DNA from: Nematostella vectensis
Taxonomy: Eukaryota; Cnidaria; Anthozoa; Actiniaria; Edwardsiidae
Length of the DNA: 64,000 nt
Reading direction: 5' to 3'
NCBI RefSeq assembly: GCF_932526225.1
Contig: NC_064046.1
Coordinates: 14,955,408 to 15,019,407, forward strand
The notes under the pieces were generated by a model. It saw nothing but the letters and a program-made list of their open reading frames with translations, was not told the origin of the DNA and did not search any database. A program made the translations under genes and the position numbers. Shown here one piece after another: positions 19,903 through 33,973 of the stretch (position 1 is its first letter; each line of letters opens with the position of its first letter).

Positions 19903-21912
19903 GTAGTTCACGGGTTAATGAAGGTTTTGACATTTCAACCTTACATCCACATGAAAGTAATGCCTAATATCGAGTGCCCTACAGTAAGTGTTTTGCAGTC
20001 AAGTTGTTTTCTGTTAGTAGGTAAAAATATTCTAAATAATAGTAATCATAGCTATGGTCACCACTTACACATATAGAACTTGTAATGAAAAGAAAGAAAA
20101 AAAATATATATATATATATATGCAGTCAATCAACAGAATTGCATGATAACCTTGAATATATTGAATAAAGGACTGCAAAAAAACATCTTTTGTACTAGTT
20201 GCTTGAATTGACCCTTGGCTATTTTTAGCTGAATTCCCCTCCCCCTCTAAAAAAGAAAATAATAATAATAATAGAACAAAACTAAAAAGAAAACAAACAC
20301 AACAGAGACCCCCACCAACAATTTTGATTTTTTTTACTTTCCTTTAAAAGGGGAGTGTCATGGTTAAGAGATTTGCAATAGCTCTAGAGCCCTGACACAA
20401 TGAACTTCAGTGAAATTCTAATACTGACTTATGAGCTTTTGGTACATGTGGGAGACTTTAAACAAAACAAAAAAAATGACCACAAACTGTCCATTAACAT
20501 AGTTTTCAATATAATATTGCATATTATTTAATAAGGTATTGAAAGCTTTTAAAAAGTTCAACTGTTTGTAGACACTTAAAAGCCTACAATAATCACTGAC
20601 TCCAGACATGCGCAGTACTATGCTGCTGCCCCTTTAAAGTAAAATACAGCTTTACTTAGTCAGCGTAGACAAAATTGCGGATTTTGTCAATATTCTAATA
20701 TGAAGATGTCAATATTCTCCCCACTTACGTCTTTATTTATATTAATTTTATGCTTTTCACATGATACCAAAACAGCGTCTTTTTTCTTCGCTAATTTGAT
20801 GTCATGTACACAATAAAAGAGATGCGCCCGTGCGCATGGCGAGTCCCCAAGGGACCCAAGACGCCCAAATAGACCTCTATTTTTTGTCATCCACAATCAC
20901 GGCGAGCTGTGCGTGGCGTAACCGTAATATAGGCCTGGGATCCTGGTTATTGTCCTCCCCATTAATGCGCGGGTTGGGATAACCTTGCAAGAGTGTTGTA
21001 CAGCATATTCGCTCGGAAATATCGGTGCTTGGGGCCTTCGGGTTCTTTACAGCCTTCCGTAAAAGCCTTGTGCTGCCATACCGATTGGGTAATCCGTATG
21101 TATGGTTTCCGTTTTGTTCTTCAGACCGGGTTAGATCCCAGGCCAATGAGCTTTTTTTTAGTTCGTTTTTTTTTCTTTGTGCTGGACAACCCATTAATCC
21201 TGATAGGTTTTGCGCAAAAATAATAAAAAAAAAGTGAGTTTTCAAAATAAGCTTGCTAGATTTATTGATTATATGTATACAATTTGTTCCTAGGAAGTTA
21301 ACAAAAAACACAAAGCAAAGAGTTTGAGGAAGTAAACAAGTATGTGAACTTTAATGTTCTATTTGAAGGGGTGCATTTTGTACAGGGAAGCATACATAGA
21401 ATGCTTAACTGGTGGAGAGGGAAGAGGTAAAAGTTTATTGAGCATAATTTCAACAATAGCAGGGGGAAGGGTGGGGCACTCTCTTCATACAAAATTGCAG
21501 TTGTTACCTATTATTAAATAAGTTTGTAACATGTCTTTGTTTATTAAGCAAGGTCTATTTCTGAGACAAGCAAACTCAAGTAAGGCTGTTGAAATAACAG
21601 GTGAGTGTTAAAAGAAAAACAATTATCTGATTAGAAAACTACTGTAGATTCCTTTGCACCAAAATAAGAACAAACTTTATTTTGTTTGTTATTTATGAGG
21701 AACGAGATGAGCTCTACAAAGCCATAAAGAAATATGTATTGCTCATCTAAATTATACAAGTAAATAATAATATTAAAAAAAAACTACTGTAAGTAATTAG
21801 AGTGGCTTTCATTAACCCGTGAAACAAAGTGTGATAGTTAAACGGTAATAGTTAGTAAAACACAAAAAAGTACAATAGAATCAGATCACCACAAAGTGTA
21901 ATACGCTAAAGC
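19903..21912 (+). repeat. Unit 11 (2,010 bp)
   Basis: Ordinary length. Has TTTATATTAATTTTATGC where most units have TTTCTATTTATTTTATG. Confidence 0.97.
20914..21160 (+). ncRNA. RNA gene copy, unit 11 (B box damaged)
   Basis: The B box is GGTTAGATCCC, losing the C of the core TTCGA. ACCGTAATATAGG replaces ACCGTATTACAGG between the A box and the left arm. The closing stem is intact. Transcription factor IIIC binding would be expected to be weak. Confidence 0.47.
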
Positions 21913-23921
21913 GTAGTTCACGGGTTAATGAAGGTTTTGATATTTCAACCTTACATCCACATGAAAGTAATGCCTAATATCGAGTGCCCTACAGTAAGTG
22001 TTTTGCAGTCAAGTTGTTTTCTGTTAGTAGGTAAAAAATATTCTAAATAATAGTAATCATAGCTATGGTCACCACTTACACATATAGAACTTGTAATTAA
22101 AAGAAAGAAAAAAAATAAATATATATATATGCAGTCAATCAACAGAATTGCATGATAACCTTGAATATATTGAATAAAGGACTGCAAAAAAACATCTTTT
22201 GTACTAGTTGCTTGAATTGACCCTTGGCTATTTTTAGCTGAATTCCCCTCCCCCTCTAAAAAAGAAAATAATAATAATAATAGAACAAAACTAAAAAGAA
22301 AACAAACACAACAGAGACCCCCACCAACAATTTTGATTTTTTTTACTTTCCTTTAAAAGGGGAGTGTCATGTTTAAGAGATTTGCAATAGCTCTAGAGCC
22401 CTGACACAATGAACTTCAGTGAAATTCTAATACTGACTTATGAGCTTTTGGTACATGTGGGAGGCTTTAAACAAAACAAAAAAAATGACCACAGACTGTC
22501 CATTAACATAGTTTTCAATATAATATTGCATATTATTTAATAAGGTATTGACAGCTTTTAAAAAGTTCAACTGTTTGTAGACACTTAAAAGCCTACAATA
22601 ATCACTGACTCCAGACATGCGCAGTACTATGCTGCTGCCCCTTTAAAGTAAAATACAGCTTTACTTAGTCAGCGTAGACAAAATTGCGGATTTTGTCAAT
22701 ATTCTAATATGAAGATGTCAATATTCTCCCCCCTTTCGTCTTTATTTCTATTTATTTTATGATTTTCACATGATACCAAAACAGCGTCTTTTTTCTTCGC
22801 TAATTTGATGTCATGTACACAATAAAAGAGATGCGCCCGTGCGCATGGCGAGTCCCCAAGGGACCCAAGACGCCCAAATAGACCTCTATTTTTTGTCATC
22901 CACAATCTCGGCTAGCTGTGCGTGGCGTAACCGTATTACAGGCCTGGGATCCTGGTTATTGTCCTCCCCATTAATGCGCGGGTTGGGATAACCTTGCAAG
23001 AGTGTTGTACAGCATATTCGCTAGGAAATATCGGTGCTTGGGGCCTTCGGGTTCTTTACAGCCTTCCGTAAAAGCCTTGTGCTGCCATACCGATTGGGTA
23101 ATCCGTATGTATGGTTTCCGTTTTGTTCTTCAGACCGGGTTCGATCCCAGGCCAATGGGCTTTTTTTTTTAATTCGTTTTTTTTTTTTCTTTGTGCTGGA
23201 CCCCCTTAATCCTGATAGGTTTTGCGCAAAAATAATAAAAAAGTGAGTTTGCAAAATAAGCTTGCTAGATTTATTGATCATATGTATTCAATTTGTTCCT
23301 AGGAAGTTAACAAAAAACACAAAGCAAAGAGTTTGAGGAAGTAAACAAGTATGCGAACTTTAATGTTCTATTTGAAGGGGCGCATTTTGTACAGGGAAGC
23401 ATACATAGAATGCTTAACTGGTGGAGAGGGGAGAGGTAACAGTTTATTGAGCATAATGTCAACAATAGCATTGGGTAGGGAGGGGCACTCTATTCATACA
23501 ATATTGCAGTTGTTACCTATTATTAAATAAGTTTGTAACATGTCTTTGTTTATTAAGCAAGGTCTATTTCTGAGACAAGCAAACTCAAGTAAGGCTGTTG
23601 AAATAACAGGTGAGTGTTAAAAGAAAAACAATTATCTGATTAGAAAACTACTGTAGATTCCTTTGCACCAAAATAAGAACAAACTTCATTTTGTTTGTTA
23701 TTTATGAGGAACGAGATGAGCTCTACAAAGCCATAAAGAAATATGTATTGCTCATCTAAATTATACAAGTAAATAATAATATTAAAAAAGAACTACTGTA
23801 AGTAATTAGAGTGGTTTTCATTAACCCGTGAAACAAAGTGTGATAGTTAAACGGTAATAGTTAGTAAAACACAAAAAAGTACAATAGAATCAGATCACCA
23901 CAAAGTGTAATACGCTAAAGC
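21913..23921 (+). repeat. Unit 12 (2,009 bp)
   Basis: Closely resembles unit 5, 14.07 kb upstream, in both spacers. Confidence 0.97.
22923..23169 (+). ncRNA. RNA gene copy, unit 12
   Basis: Consensus boxes and arms. The ATATT hairpin loop has CGCTAGG for CGCTCGG. Immediately upstream GGCTAGCTG replaces GGCGAGCTG, a marker shared with many right-hand units. Confidence 0.52.
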
Positions 23922-25935
23922 GTAGTTTACGGGTTAATGAAGGTTTTGACATTTCAACCTTACATGCACATGAAAGTAATGCCTAATATCGAGTGCCCTA
24001 CAGTAAGTGTTTTGCAGTCAAGTTGTTTTCAGTTAGTAGGTAAAAAATATTCTAAATAATAGTAATCATAGTTATGGTCACCACTTACACATATAGAACT
24101 TGTAATGAAAAGAAAGAAAAAAAAAAAAATATATATATATATATGCAGTCAATCAACAGAATTGCATGATAACCTTGAATATATTGAATAAAGGACTGCA
24201 AAAAAACATTTTTTGTACTAGTTGCTTGAATTGACCCTTGGCTATTTTTAGCTGAATTCCCCTCCCCCTCTAAAAAAGAAAATAATAATAATAAATGGAA
24301 CAAAACTAAAAAGAAAACAAACACAACAGAGACCCCCACCAACAAATTTGATTTTTTTTACTTTCCTTTAAAAGGGGAGTGTCATGGTTAAGAGATTTGC
24401 AATAGCTCTAGAGCCCTGACACAATGAACTTCAGTGAAATTCTAATACTGACTTATGAGCTTTTGGTACATGTGGGAGACTTTAAACAAAACAAAAAAAA
24501 TGACCACAAACTGTCCATTAACATAGTTTTCAATATAATATTGCATATTATTTAATAAGGTATTGACAGCTTTTAAAAAGTTCAACTGTTTGTAGACACT
24601 TAAAAGCCTACAATAATCACTGACTCCAGACATGCGCAGTACTATGCTGCTGCCCCTTTAAAGTAAAATACAGCTTTACTTAGTCAGCGTAGACAAAATT
24701 GCGGATTTTGTCAATATTCTAATATGAAGATGTCAATATTCTCCCCCCTTACGTCTTTATTTCTATTTATTTTATGCTTTTCACATGATACCAAAACAGC
24801 GTCTTTTTTCTTCGCTAATTTGATGTCATGTACACAATAAAAGAGATGCGCCCGTGCGCATGGCGAGTCCCCAAGGGACCCAAGACGCCCAAATAGACCT
24901 CTATTTTTTGTCATCCACAATCACGGCGAGCTGTGCGTGGCGTAACCGTATTACAGGCCTGGGATCCTGTTTATTGTCCTCCACATTAATGCGCGGGTTG
25001 GGATAACCTTGCAAGAGTGTTGTACAGCATATTCGCTCGGAAATATCGGTGCTTGGGGCCTTCGGGTTCTTTACAGCCTTCCGTAAAAGCCTTGTGCTGC
25101 CATACCGATTGGGTAATCCGTATGTATGGTTTCCGTTTTGTTCTTCAGACCGGGTTCGATCCCAGGCCAATGGGCTTTTTTTTTTAGTTCGTTTTTTTTT
25201 CTTTGTGCTGGACCCCCTTAATCCTGATAGGTTTTGCCCAAAAATAATAAAAAAAAGTGAGTTTGCAAAATAAGCTTGCTAGATTTATTGATTATATGTA
25301 TTTAATTTGTTCCTAGGAAGTTAACAAAAAACACAAAGCAAAGAGTTTGAGGAAGTAAACAAGTATGTGAACTTTAATGTTCTATTTGAAGGGGTGCATT
25401 TTGTACAGGGAAGCATACATAGAATGCTTAACTGGTGGAGAGGGAAGAGGTAAAAGTTTATTGAGCATAATTTCAACAATAGCAGGGGGAAGGGTGGGGC
25501 ACTCTCTTCATACAAAATTGCAGTTGTTACCTATTATTAAATAAGTTTGTAACATGTCTTTGTTTATTAAGCAAGGTCTATTTCTGAGACAAGCAAACTC
25601 AAGTAAGGCTGTTGAAATAACAGGTGAGTGTTAAAAGAAAAACAATTATCTGATTAGAAAACTACTGTAGATTCCTTTGCACCAAAATAAGAACAAACTT
25701 CATTTTGTTTGTTATTTATGAGGAACGAGATGAGATCTACAAAGCCATAAAGAAATATGTATTGCTCATCTAAATTATACAAGTAAATAATAATATTAAA
25801 AAAGAATTACTGTAAGTAATTAGAGTGGTTTTCATTAACCCGTGAAACAAAGTGTGATAGTTAAACGGTAATAGTTAGTAAAACACAAAAAAGTACAATA
25901 GAATCAGATCACCACAAAGTGTAATACGCTAAAGC
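23922..25935 (+). repeat. Unit 13 (2,014 bp)
   Basis: Closely resembles unit 6. The right inverted-repeat arm at its start is TTTACGGGTTAATGAA. Confidence 0.97.
24938..25184 (+). ncRNA. RNA gene copy, unit 13
   Basis: Changes lie in the first internal hairpin (CCTGTTTATTG for CCTGGTTATTG, which breaks one pair of GGTTAT, and CCTCCACATT for CCTCCCCATT). Boxes and closing arms are consensus. Confidence 0.5.
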
Positions 25936-27942
25936 GTAGTTCACGGGTTAATGAAGGTTTTGACATTTCAACCTTACATCCACATGAAAGTAATGCCTAG
26001 TATCGAGTGCCCTACAGTAAGTGTTTTGCAGTCAAATTGTATTCTGTTAGTACGTAAAAAATATTCTACATAATAGTAATCATAGCTATGGTCACCACTT
26101 ACACATATAGAACTTGTAATGAAAAGAAAGAAAAAATATATATACATATGCAGTCAATCGACAGAATTGCATGATAACCTTGAATATATTGAATAAAGGA
26201 CTGCAAAAAAACATCTTTTGTACTAGTTGCTTGAATTGACCCTTGGCTATTTTTAGCTGAATTCCCCTCCCCCTCTAAAAAAGAAAGTAATAATAATAAT
26301 AGAACAAAACTAAAAAGAAAACTAACACAACAGAGACCCCCACCAACAATTTTGATTTTTTTTACTTTCCTTTAAAAGGGGAGTGTCATGGTTAAGAGAT
26401 TTGCAATAGCTCTAGAGCCCTGACACAATGAACTTCAGTGGAATTCTAATACTGACTTATGAGCTTTTGGTACATGTGGGAGACTTTAAACAAAACAAAA
26501 CAAAAAATGACCACAAACTGTCCATTAACATAGTTTTCAATATAATATTGCATATTATTTAATAAGGTATTGACAGCTTTTAAAAAGTTCAACTGTTTGT
26601 AGACACTTAAAAGCCTACAATAATCACTGACTCCAGACATGCGCAGTACTATGCTGCTGCCCCTTTAAAGTAAAATACAGCTTTACTTAGTCAGCGTAGA
26701 CAAAATTGCGGATTTTGTCAATATTCTAATATGAAAATGTCAATATTCTCCCCTCTTACGTCTTTATTTCTATTTATTTTATGATTTTCACATGATACCA
26801 AAACAGCGTCTTTTTCCTTCGCTAATTTGATGTCATGTACACAATAAAAGAGATGCGCCCGTGCGCATGGCGAGTCCCCAAGGGACCCAAGACGCCCAAA
26901 TAAACCTCTATTTTTTGTCATCCACAATCTCGGCGAGCTGTGCGTGGCGTAACCGTATTACAGGCCTGGGATCCTGGTTATTGTCCTCCCCATTAATGCG
27001 CGGGTTGGGATAACCTTGCAAGAGTGTTGTACAGCATATTCGTTTGGAAATATCGGTGCTTGGGGCCTTCGGGTTCTTTACAGCCTTCCGTAAAAGCCTT
27101 GTGCTGCCAGACCGATTGGGTAATCCGTATGTATGGTTTCCGTTTTGTTCTTCAGACCGGGTTCGATCCCAGGACAATGAGCTTTTTTTTAGTTCGTTTT
27201 TTTTTCATTGTGCTGGACAACCCCTTAATCCTGATAGGTTTTGCGCAAAAATAATAAAAAAAAGTGAGTTTGCAAAATAAGCTTGCTAGATTTATTGATT
27301 ATATGTATACAATTTGTTCCTAGGAAGTTAACAAAAAACACAAAGCAAAGAGTTTGAGGAAGTAAACAAGTATGTGAACTTTAATGTTCTATTTGAAGGG
27401 GCGCATTTTGTACAGGGAAGCATACATAGAATGCTTAACTGGTGCAGAGGGAAGAGGTAAAAGTTTATTGAGCATAATTTCAACAATAGCAGGGGGAAGG
27501 GTGGGGAACTCTCTTTATACAAAATTGCAGTTGTTACCTATTATTAAATAAGTTTGTAACATGTCTTTGTTTATTAAGCAAGGTCTATTTCTGAGACAAG
27601 CAAGCTCAAGTAAGGCTGTTGAAATAACAGGTGAGTGTTAAAAGAAAAACAATTATCTGATTAGAAAACTACTGTAGATTCCTTTGCACCAAAATAAGAA
27701 CAAACTTCATTTTGTTTGTTATTTATGAGGAACGAGATGAGCTCTACAAAGCCATAAAGAAATATGTATTGCTCATCTAAATTATACAAGTAAATAATAA
27801 TATTAAAAAAGAACTACTGTAAGTAATTAGAGTGGTTTTCATTAACCCGTGAAACAAAGTGTGATAGTTAAACGGTAATAGTTAGTAAAACACAAAAAAG
27901 TACAATAGAATCAGATCACCACAAAGTGTAATACGCTAAAGC
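25936..27942 (+). repeat. Unit 14 (2,007 bp)
   Basis: Its 3' spacer (from about 27,315) begins the 11-kb block that recurs from about 44,206. The TA tract is interrupted (ATATATACATATG). Confidence 0.97.
26945..27191 (+). ncRNA. RNA gene copy, unit 14
   Basis: The right closing arm ends AGGAC instead of AGGCC. CTGCCAGACC replaces CTGCCATACC, breaking one pair of the CCATAC stem. Boxes are consensus. Confidence 0.48.
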
Positions 27943-29952
27943 GTAGTTCACGGGTTAATGAAGGTTTTGACATTTCAACCTTACATCCACATGAAAGTAA
28001 TGCCTAATATCGAGAGCCCTACAGTAAGTGTTTTGCAGTCAAGTTGTTTTCTGTTAGTAGGTAAAAAATATTCTAAATAATAGTAATCATAGCTATGGTC
28101 ACCACTTACACATATAGAACTTGTAATAAAAAGAAAGAAAAAAAAATATATATATATGCAGTCAATCAACAGAATTGCACGATAACCTTGAATATATTGA
28201 ATAAAGGACTGCAAAAAAACATCTTTTGTACTAGTTGCTTGAATTGACCCTTGGCTATTTTTAGCTGAATTCCCCTCCCCCTCTAAAAAAGAAAATAATA
28301 ATAATAATAGAACAAAACTAAAAAGAAAACAAACACAACAGAGACCCCCACCAACAATTTTGATTTTTTTTACTTTCCTTTAAAAGGGGAGTGTCATGGT
28401 TGAGAGATTTGCAATAGCTCTAGAGCCCTGGCACAATGAACTTCAGTGAAATTCTAATACTGACTTATGAGCTTTTGGTACATGTGGGAGACTTTAAACA
28501 AAACAAAAAAAAAATGACCACAAACTGTCCATTAACATAGTTTTCAATATAATATTGCATATTATTTAATAAGGTATTGACAGCTTTTAAAAAGTTCAAC
28601 TGTTTGTAGACACTTAAAAGCCTACAATAATCACTGACTCCAGACATGCGCAGTACTATACTGCTGCCCCTTTAAAGTAAAATACAGCTTTACTTAGTCA
28701 GCGTAGACAAAATTGCGGATTTTGTCAATATTCTAATATGAAAATGTCAATATTCTCCCCTCTTACGTCTTTATTTCTTTTTTTTTTATGATTTTCACAT
28801 GATACCAAAACAGCGTCTTTTTTCTTCGCTAATTTGATGTCATGTACACAATAAAAGAGATGCGCCCGTGCGCATGGCGAGTCCCCAAGGGACCTAAGAC
28901 GCCCAAATAAACCTCTATTTTTTGTCATCCACAATCTCGGCGAGCTGTGCGTGGCGTAACCGTATTACAGGCCTGGGATCCTGGTTATTGTCCTCCCCAT
29001 TAATGCGCGGGTTGGGATAACCTTGCAAGAGTGTTGTACAGCATATTCGCTCGGAAATATCGGTGCTTGGGGCCTTCGGATTCTTTACAGCCTTCCGTAA
29101 AAGCTTTGTGCTGCCATACCGATTGGGTAATCCGTATGTATGGTTTCCGTTTTGTTCTTCAGACCGGGTTCGATCCCAGGCCAATGAGCTTTTTTTTTTA
29201 GTTCGTTTGTTTTTTCTTTGTGCTGGACAACCCCTTAATCCTGATAGGTTTTGCGCAATAATAATAAAAAAAAGTGAGTTTGCAAAATAAGCTTGATAGA
29301 TTTATTGATTATATGTATTCAATTTGTTCCTAGGAAGTTAACAAAAAACACAAAGCAAAGAGTTTGAGGAAGTAAACAAGTATGTGAACTTTAATGTTCT
29401 ATTTGAAGGGGTGCATTTTGTACAGGGAAGCATACATAGAATGCTTAACTGGTGGAGAGGGAAGAGGTAAAAGTTTATTGAGCATAATTTCAACAATAGC
29501 AGGGGGAAGGGTGGGGCACTCTCTTCATACAAAATTGCAGTTGTTACCTATTATTAAATAAGTTTGTAACATGTCTTTGTTTATTAAGCAAGGTCTATTT
29601 CTGAGACAAGCAAACTCAAGTAAGGCTGTTGAAATAACAGGTGAGTGTTAAAAGAAAAACAATTATCTGATTAGAAAACTACTGTAGATTCCTTTGCACC
29701 AAAATAAGAACAAACTTCATTTTGTTTGTTATTTATGAGGAACGAGATGAGCTCTACAAAGCCATAAAGAAATATGTATTGCTCATCTAAATTATACAAG
29801 TAAATAATAATATTAAAAAAGAACTACTGTAAGTAATTAGAGTGGTTTTCATTAACCCGTGAAACAAAGTGTGATAGTTAAACGGTAATAGTTAGTAAAA
29901 CACAAAAAAGTACAATAGAATCAGATCACCACAAAGTGTAATACGCTAAAGC
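27943..29952 (+). repeat. Unit 15 (2,010 bp)
   Basis: Carries CGAGAGCCC (for CGAGTGCCC) and CCTGGCACAATG, markers shared with units 16, 24 and 25. Confidence 0.97.
28952..29198 (+). ncRNA. RNA gene copy, unit 15
   Basis: CCTTCGGATT replaces CCTTCGGGTT, which breaks the second pair next to the UUCG tetraloop, and AAAGCTTTG replaces AAAGCCTTG. The same pair of changes marks units 16, 24 and 25. Confidence 0.5.
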
Positions 29953-31961
29953 GTAGTTCACGGGTTAATGAAGGTTTTGACATTTCAACCTTACATCCAC
30001 ATGAAAGTAATGCCTAATATCGAGAGCCCTACAGTAAGTGTTTTGCAGTCAAGTTGTTTTCTGTTAGTAGGTAAAAAATATTCTAAATAATAGTAATCAT
30101 AGCTATGGTCACCACTTACACATATAGAACTTGTAATAAAAAGAAAGAAAAAAAAAATATATATATATGCAGTCAATCAACAGAATTGCACGATAACCTT
30201 GAATATATTGAATAAAGGACTGCAAAAAAACATCTTTTGTACTAGTTGCTTGAATTGACCCTTGGCTATTTTTAGCTGAATTCCCCTCCCCCTCTAAAAA
30301 AGAAAATAATAATAATAATAGAACAAAACTAAAAAGAAAACAAACACAACAGAGACCCCCACCAACAATTTTGATTTTTTTTACTTTCCTTTAAAAGGGG
30401 AGTGTCATGGTTGAGAGATTTGCAATAGCTCTAGAGCCCTGGCACAATGAACTTCAGTGAAATTCTAATACTGACTTATGAGCTTTTGGTACATGTGGGA
30501 GACTTTAAACAAAACAAAAAAAAAATGACCACAAACTGTCCATTAACATAGTTTTCAATATAATATTGCATATTATTTAATAAGGTATTGACAGCTTTTA
30601 AAAAGTTCCTGTTTGTAGACACTTAAAAGCCTACAATAATCACTGACTCCAGACATGCGCAGTACTATGCTGCTCCCCTTTAAAGTAAAATACAGCTTTA
30701 CTTAGTCAGCGTAGACAAAATTGCGGATTTTGTCAATATTCTAATATGAAAATGTCATATTCTCCCCTCTTACGTCTTTATTTCTTTTTTTTTATGATTT
30801 TCACATGATACCAAAACAGCGTCTTTTTTCTTCGCTAATTTGATGTCATGTACACAATAAAAGAGATGCGCCCGTGCGCATGGCGAGTCCCCAAGGGACC
30901 CAAGACGCCCAAATAAACCTCTATTTTTTGTCATCCACAATCTCGGCGAGCTGTGCGTGGCGTAACCGTATTACAGGCCTGGGATCCTGGTTATTGTCCT
31001 CCCCATTAATGCGCGGGTTGGGATAACCTTGCAAGAGTGTTGTACAGCATATTCGCTCGGAAATATCGGTGCTTGGGGCCTTCGGATTCTTTACAGCCTT
31101 CCGTAAAAGCTTTGTGCTGCCATACCGATTGGGTAATCCGTATGTATGGTTTCCGTTTTGTTCTTCAGACCGGGTTCGATCCCAGGCCAATGAGCTTTTT
31201 TTTTTAGTTCGTTTGTTTTTTCTTTGTGCTGGACAACCCCTTAATCCTGATAGGTTTTGCGCAATAATAATAAAAAAAAAGTGAGTTTGCAAAATAAGCT
31301 TGATAGATTTATTGATTATATGTATTCAATTTGTTCCTAGGAAGTTAACAAAAAACACAAAGCAAAGAGTTTGAGGAAGTAAACAAGTATGTGAACTTTA
31401 ATGTTCTATTTGAAGGGGTGCATTTTGTACAGGGAAGCATACATAGAATGCTTAACTGGTGGAGAGGGAAGAGGTAAAAGTTTATTGAGCATAATTTCAA
31501 CAATAGCAGGGGGAAGGGTGGGGCACTCTCTTCATACAAAATTGCAGTTGTTACCTATTATTAAATAAGTTTGTAACATGTCTTTGTTTATTAAGCAAGG
31601 TCTATTTCTGAGACAAGCAAACTCAAGTAAGGCTGTTGAAATAACAGGTGAGTGTTAAAAGAAAAACAATTATCTGATTAGAAAACTACTGTAGATTCCT
31701 TTGCACCAAAATAAGAACAAACTTCATTTTGTTTGTTATTTATGAGGAACGAGATGAGCCCTACAAAGCCATAAAGAAATATGTATTGCTCATCTAAATT
31801 ATACAAGTAAATAATAATATTAAAAAAGGAACTACTGTAAGTAATTAGAGTGGATTTCATTAACCCGTTAAACAAAGTGTGATAGTTTAAACGGTAATAG
31901 TTAGTAAAACACAAAAAAGTACAATAGAATCAGATCACCACAAAGTGTAATACGCTAAAGC
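29953..31961 (+). repeat. Unit 16 (2,009 bp)
   Basis: Same type as unit 15, with a cluster of small indels at 30,607-30,790 not found in its duplicate (unit 25). Confidence 0.97.
30958..31204 (+). ncRNA. RNA gene copy, unit 16
   Basis: Same variant type as unit 15. The unit around it carries several small indels absent from its duplicate (unit 25), but the gene itself is not affected. Confidence 0.5.
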
Positions 31962-33973
31962 GTAGTTCACGGGTTAATCAAGGTTTTGACATTTCAACCT
32001 TACATCCACATGAAAGTAATGCCTAATATCGAGTGCCCTACAGTAAGTGTTTTGCAGTCAAGTTGTTTTCTGTTAGTAGGTAAAAAATATTCTAAATAAT
32101 AGTAATCATAGCTATGGTCACCACTTACACATATAGCACTTGTAATGAAAAGAAAGAAAAAAAAAATATATATATATATATATGCAGTCAATCAACAGAA
32201 TTGCATGATAACCTTGAATATATTGAATAAAGGACTGCAAAAAAACATCTTTTGTACTAGTTGCTTGAATTGACCCTTGGCTATTTTTAGCTGAATTCCC
32301 CTCCCCCTCTAAAAAAGAAAAAAATAATAATAATAGAACAAAAACTAAAAAGAAAACAAACACAACAGAGACCCCCACCAACAATTTTGATTTTTTTTAC
32401 TTACCTTTAAAAGGGGAGTGTCATGGTTTAGAGATTTGCAATAGCTCTAGAGCCCTGACACAATGAACTTCAGTGAAATTCTAATAGTGACTTATGAGCT
32501 TTTGGTACATGTGGGAGACTTTAAACAAAACAAAAAAAAATGACCACAAACTGTCCATTAACATAGTTTTCAATATAATATTGCATATTATTTAATAAGG
32601 TATTGACAGCTTTTAAAAAGTTCAACTGTTTGTTGACACTTAAAAGCCTACAATAATCACTGACTCCAGACATGCGCAGTACTATGTTGCTGCCCCTTTA
32701 AAGTAAAATACAGCTTTACTTAGTCAGCGTAAACAAAATTGCGGATTTTGTCAATATTCTAATATGAAGATGTCAATATTCTCCCCCCTTACGTCTTTAT
32801 TTCTATTTATTTTATGCTTTTCACATGATACCAAAACAGCGTCTTTTTTCTTCGCTAATTTGATTTCATGTACACAATAAAAGAGATGCGCCCGTGCGCA
32901 TGGCGAGTCCCCAAGGGACCCAAGACGCCCAAATAGACCTCTATTTTTTGTCATCCACAATCTCGGCTAGCTGTGCGTGGCGTAACCGTATTACAGGCCT
33001 GGGATCCTGGTTATTGTCCTCCCCATTAATGCGCGGGTTGGGATAACCTTGCAAGAGTGTTGTACAGCATATTCGCTCGGAAATATCGGTGCTTGGGGCC
33101 TTCGGGTTCTTTACAGTCTTCCGTAAAAGCCTTGTGCTGCCATACCGATTGGGTAATCCGTATGTATGGTTTCCGTTTTGTTCTTCAGACCGGGTTCGAT
33201 CCCAGGCCAATGGGCTTTTTTTTTAATTAGTTTTTTTTTCTTTGTGCTGGACCCCCTTAATCCTGATAGGTTTTGCGCAAAAATAATAAAAAAAGTGAGT
33301 TTGCAAAATAAGCTTGCTAGAGTTATTGATTATATGTATTCAATTTGTTCCTAGGAAGTTAACAAAAAACACAAAGCAAAGATTTTGAGAAAGTAAACAA
33401 GTATGCGAACTTTAATGTTCTATTTGAAGGGGCGCATTTTGTACAGGGAAGCTAACATAGAATGCTTAACTGGTGGAGAGGGGAGAGGTAACAGTTTATT
33501 GAGCATAATTTCAACAATAGCATGGGGAAGGGAGGGGCACTCTATTCATACAATATTGCAGTTGTTACCTATTATTAAATAAGTTTGTAAGATATATTTG
33601 TTTATTAAGCAAGGTCTATTTCTGAGACAAGCAAACTCAAGTAAGAGCTGTTGAAATAACAGGTGAGTGTTAAAAAAAAACAATTATCTGATTAGAAAAC
33701 TAATGTAGATTCCTTTGCACCAAATTAAGAACAAACTTCATTTTGTTTGTTATTTATGAGGAACGAGATGAGCTCTACAAGGCCAAGAAGAAATATGTAT
33801 TGCTCATCTAAATTATACAAGTAAATAATGATATTAAAAAAGAATTACTGTAAGTAATTAGAGTGGTTTTCATTAACCCGTGAAACAAAGTGTGATTGTT
33901 AAACGGTAATAGTTAGTAAAACACAAAAAAGAACAATAGAATCAGATCACAACAAAGTGTAATACGCTAAAGC
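31962..33973 (+). repeat. Unit 17 (2,012 bp)
   Basis: The inverted repeat at its start is altered in both arms (left CCCGTTAA, right TTAATCAA), not in a compensating way. The 3' end belongs to the GGCCAAGAAG subfamily. Confidence 0.97.
32978..33224 (+). ncRNA. RNA gene copy, unit 17
   Basis: Marked by ACAGTCTTCC for ACAGCCTTCC in the loop of the TTTAC/GTAAA hairpin. This is the left-hand parent of the 5,428-bp duplication junction. Confidence 0.52.
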
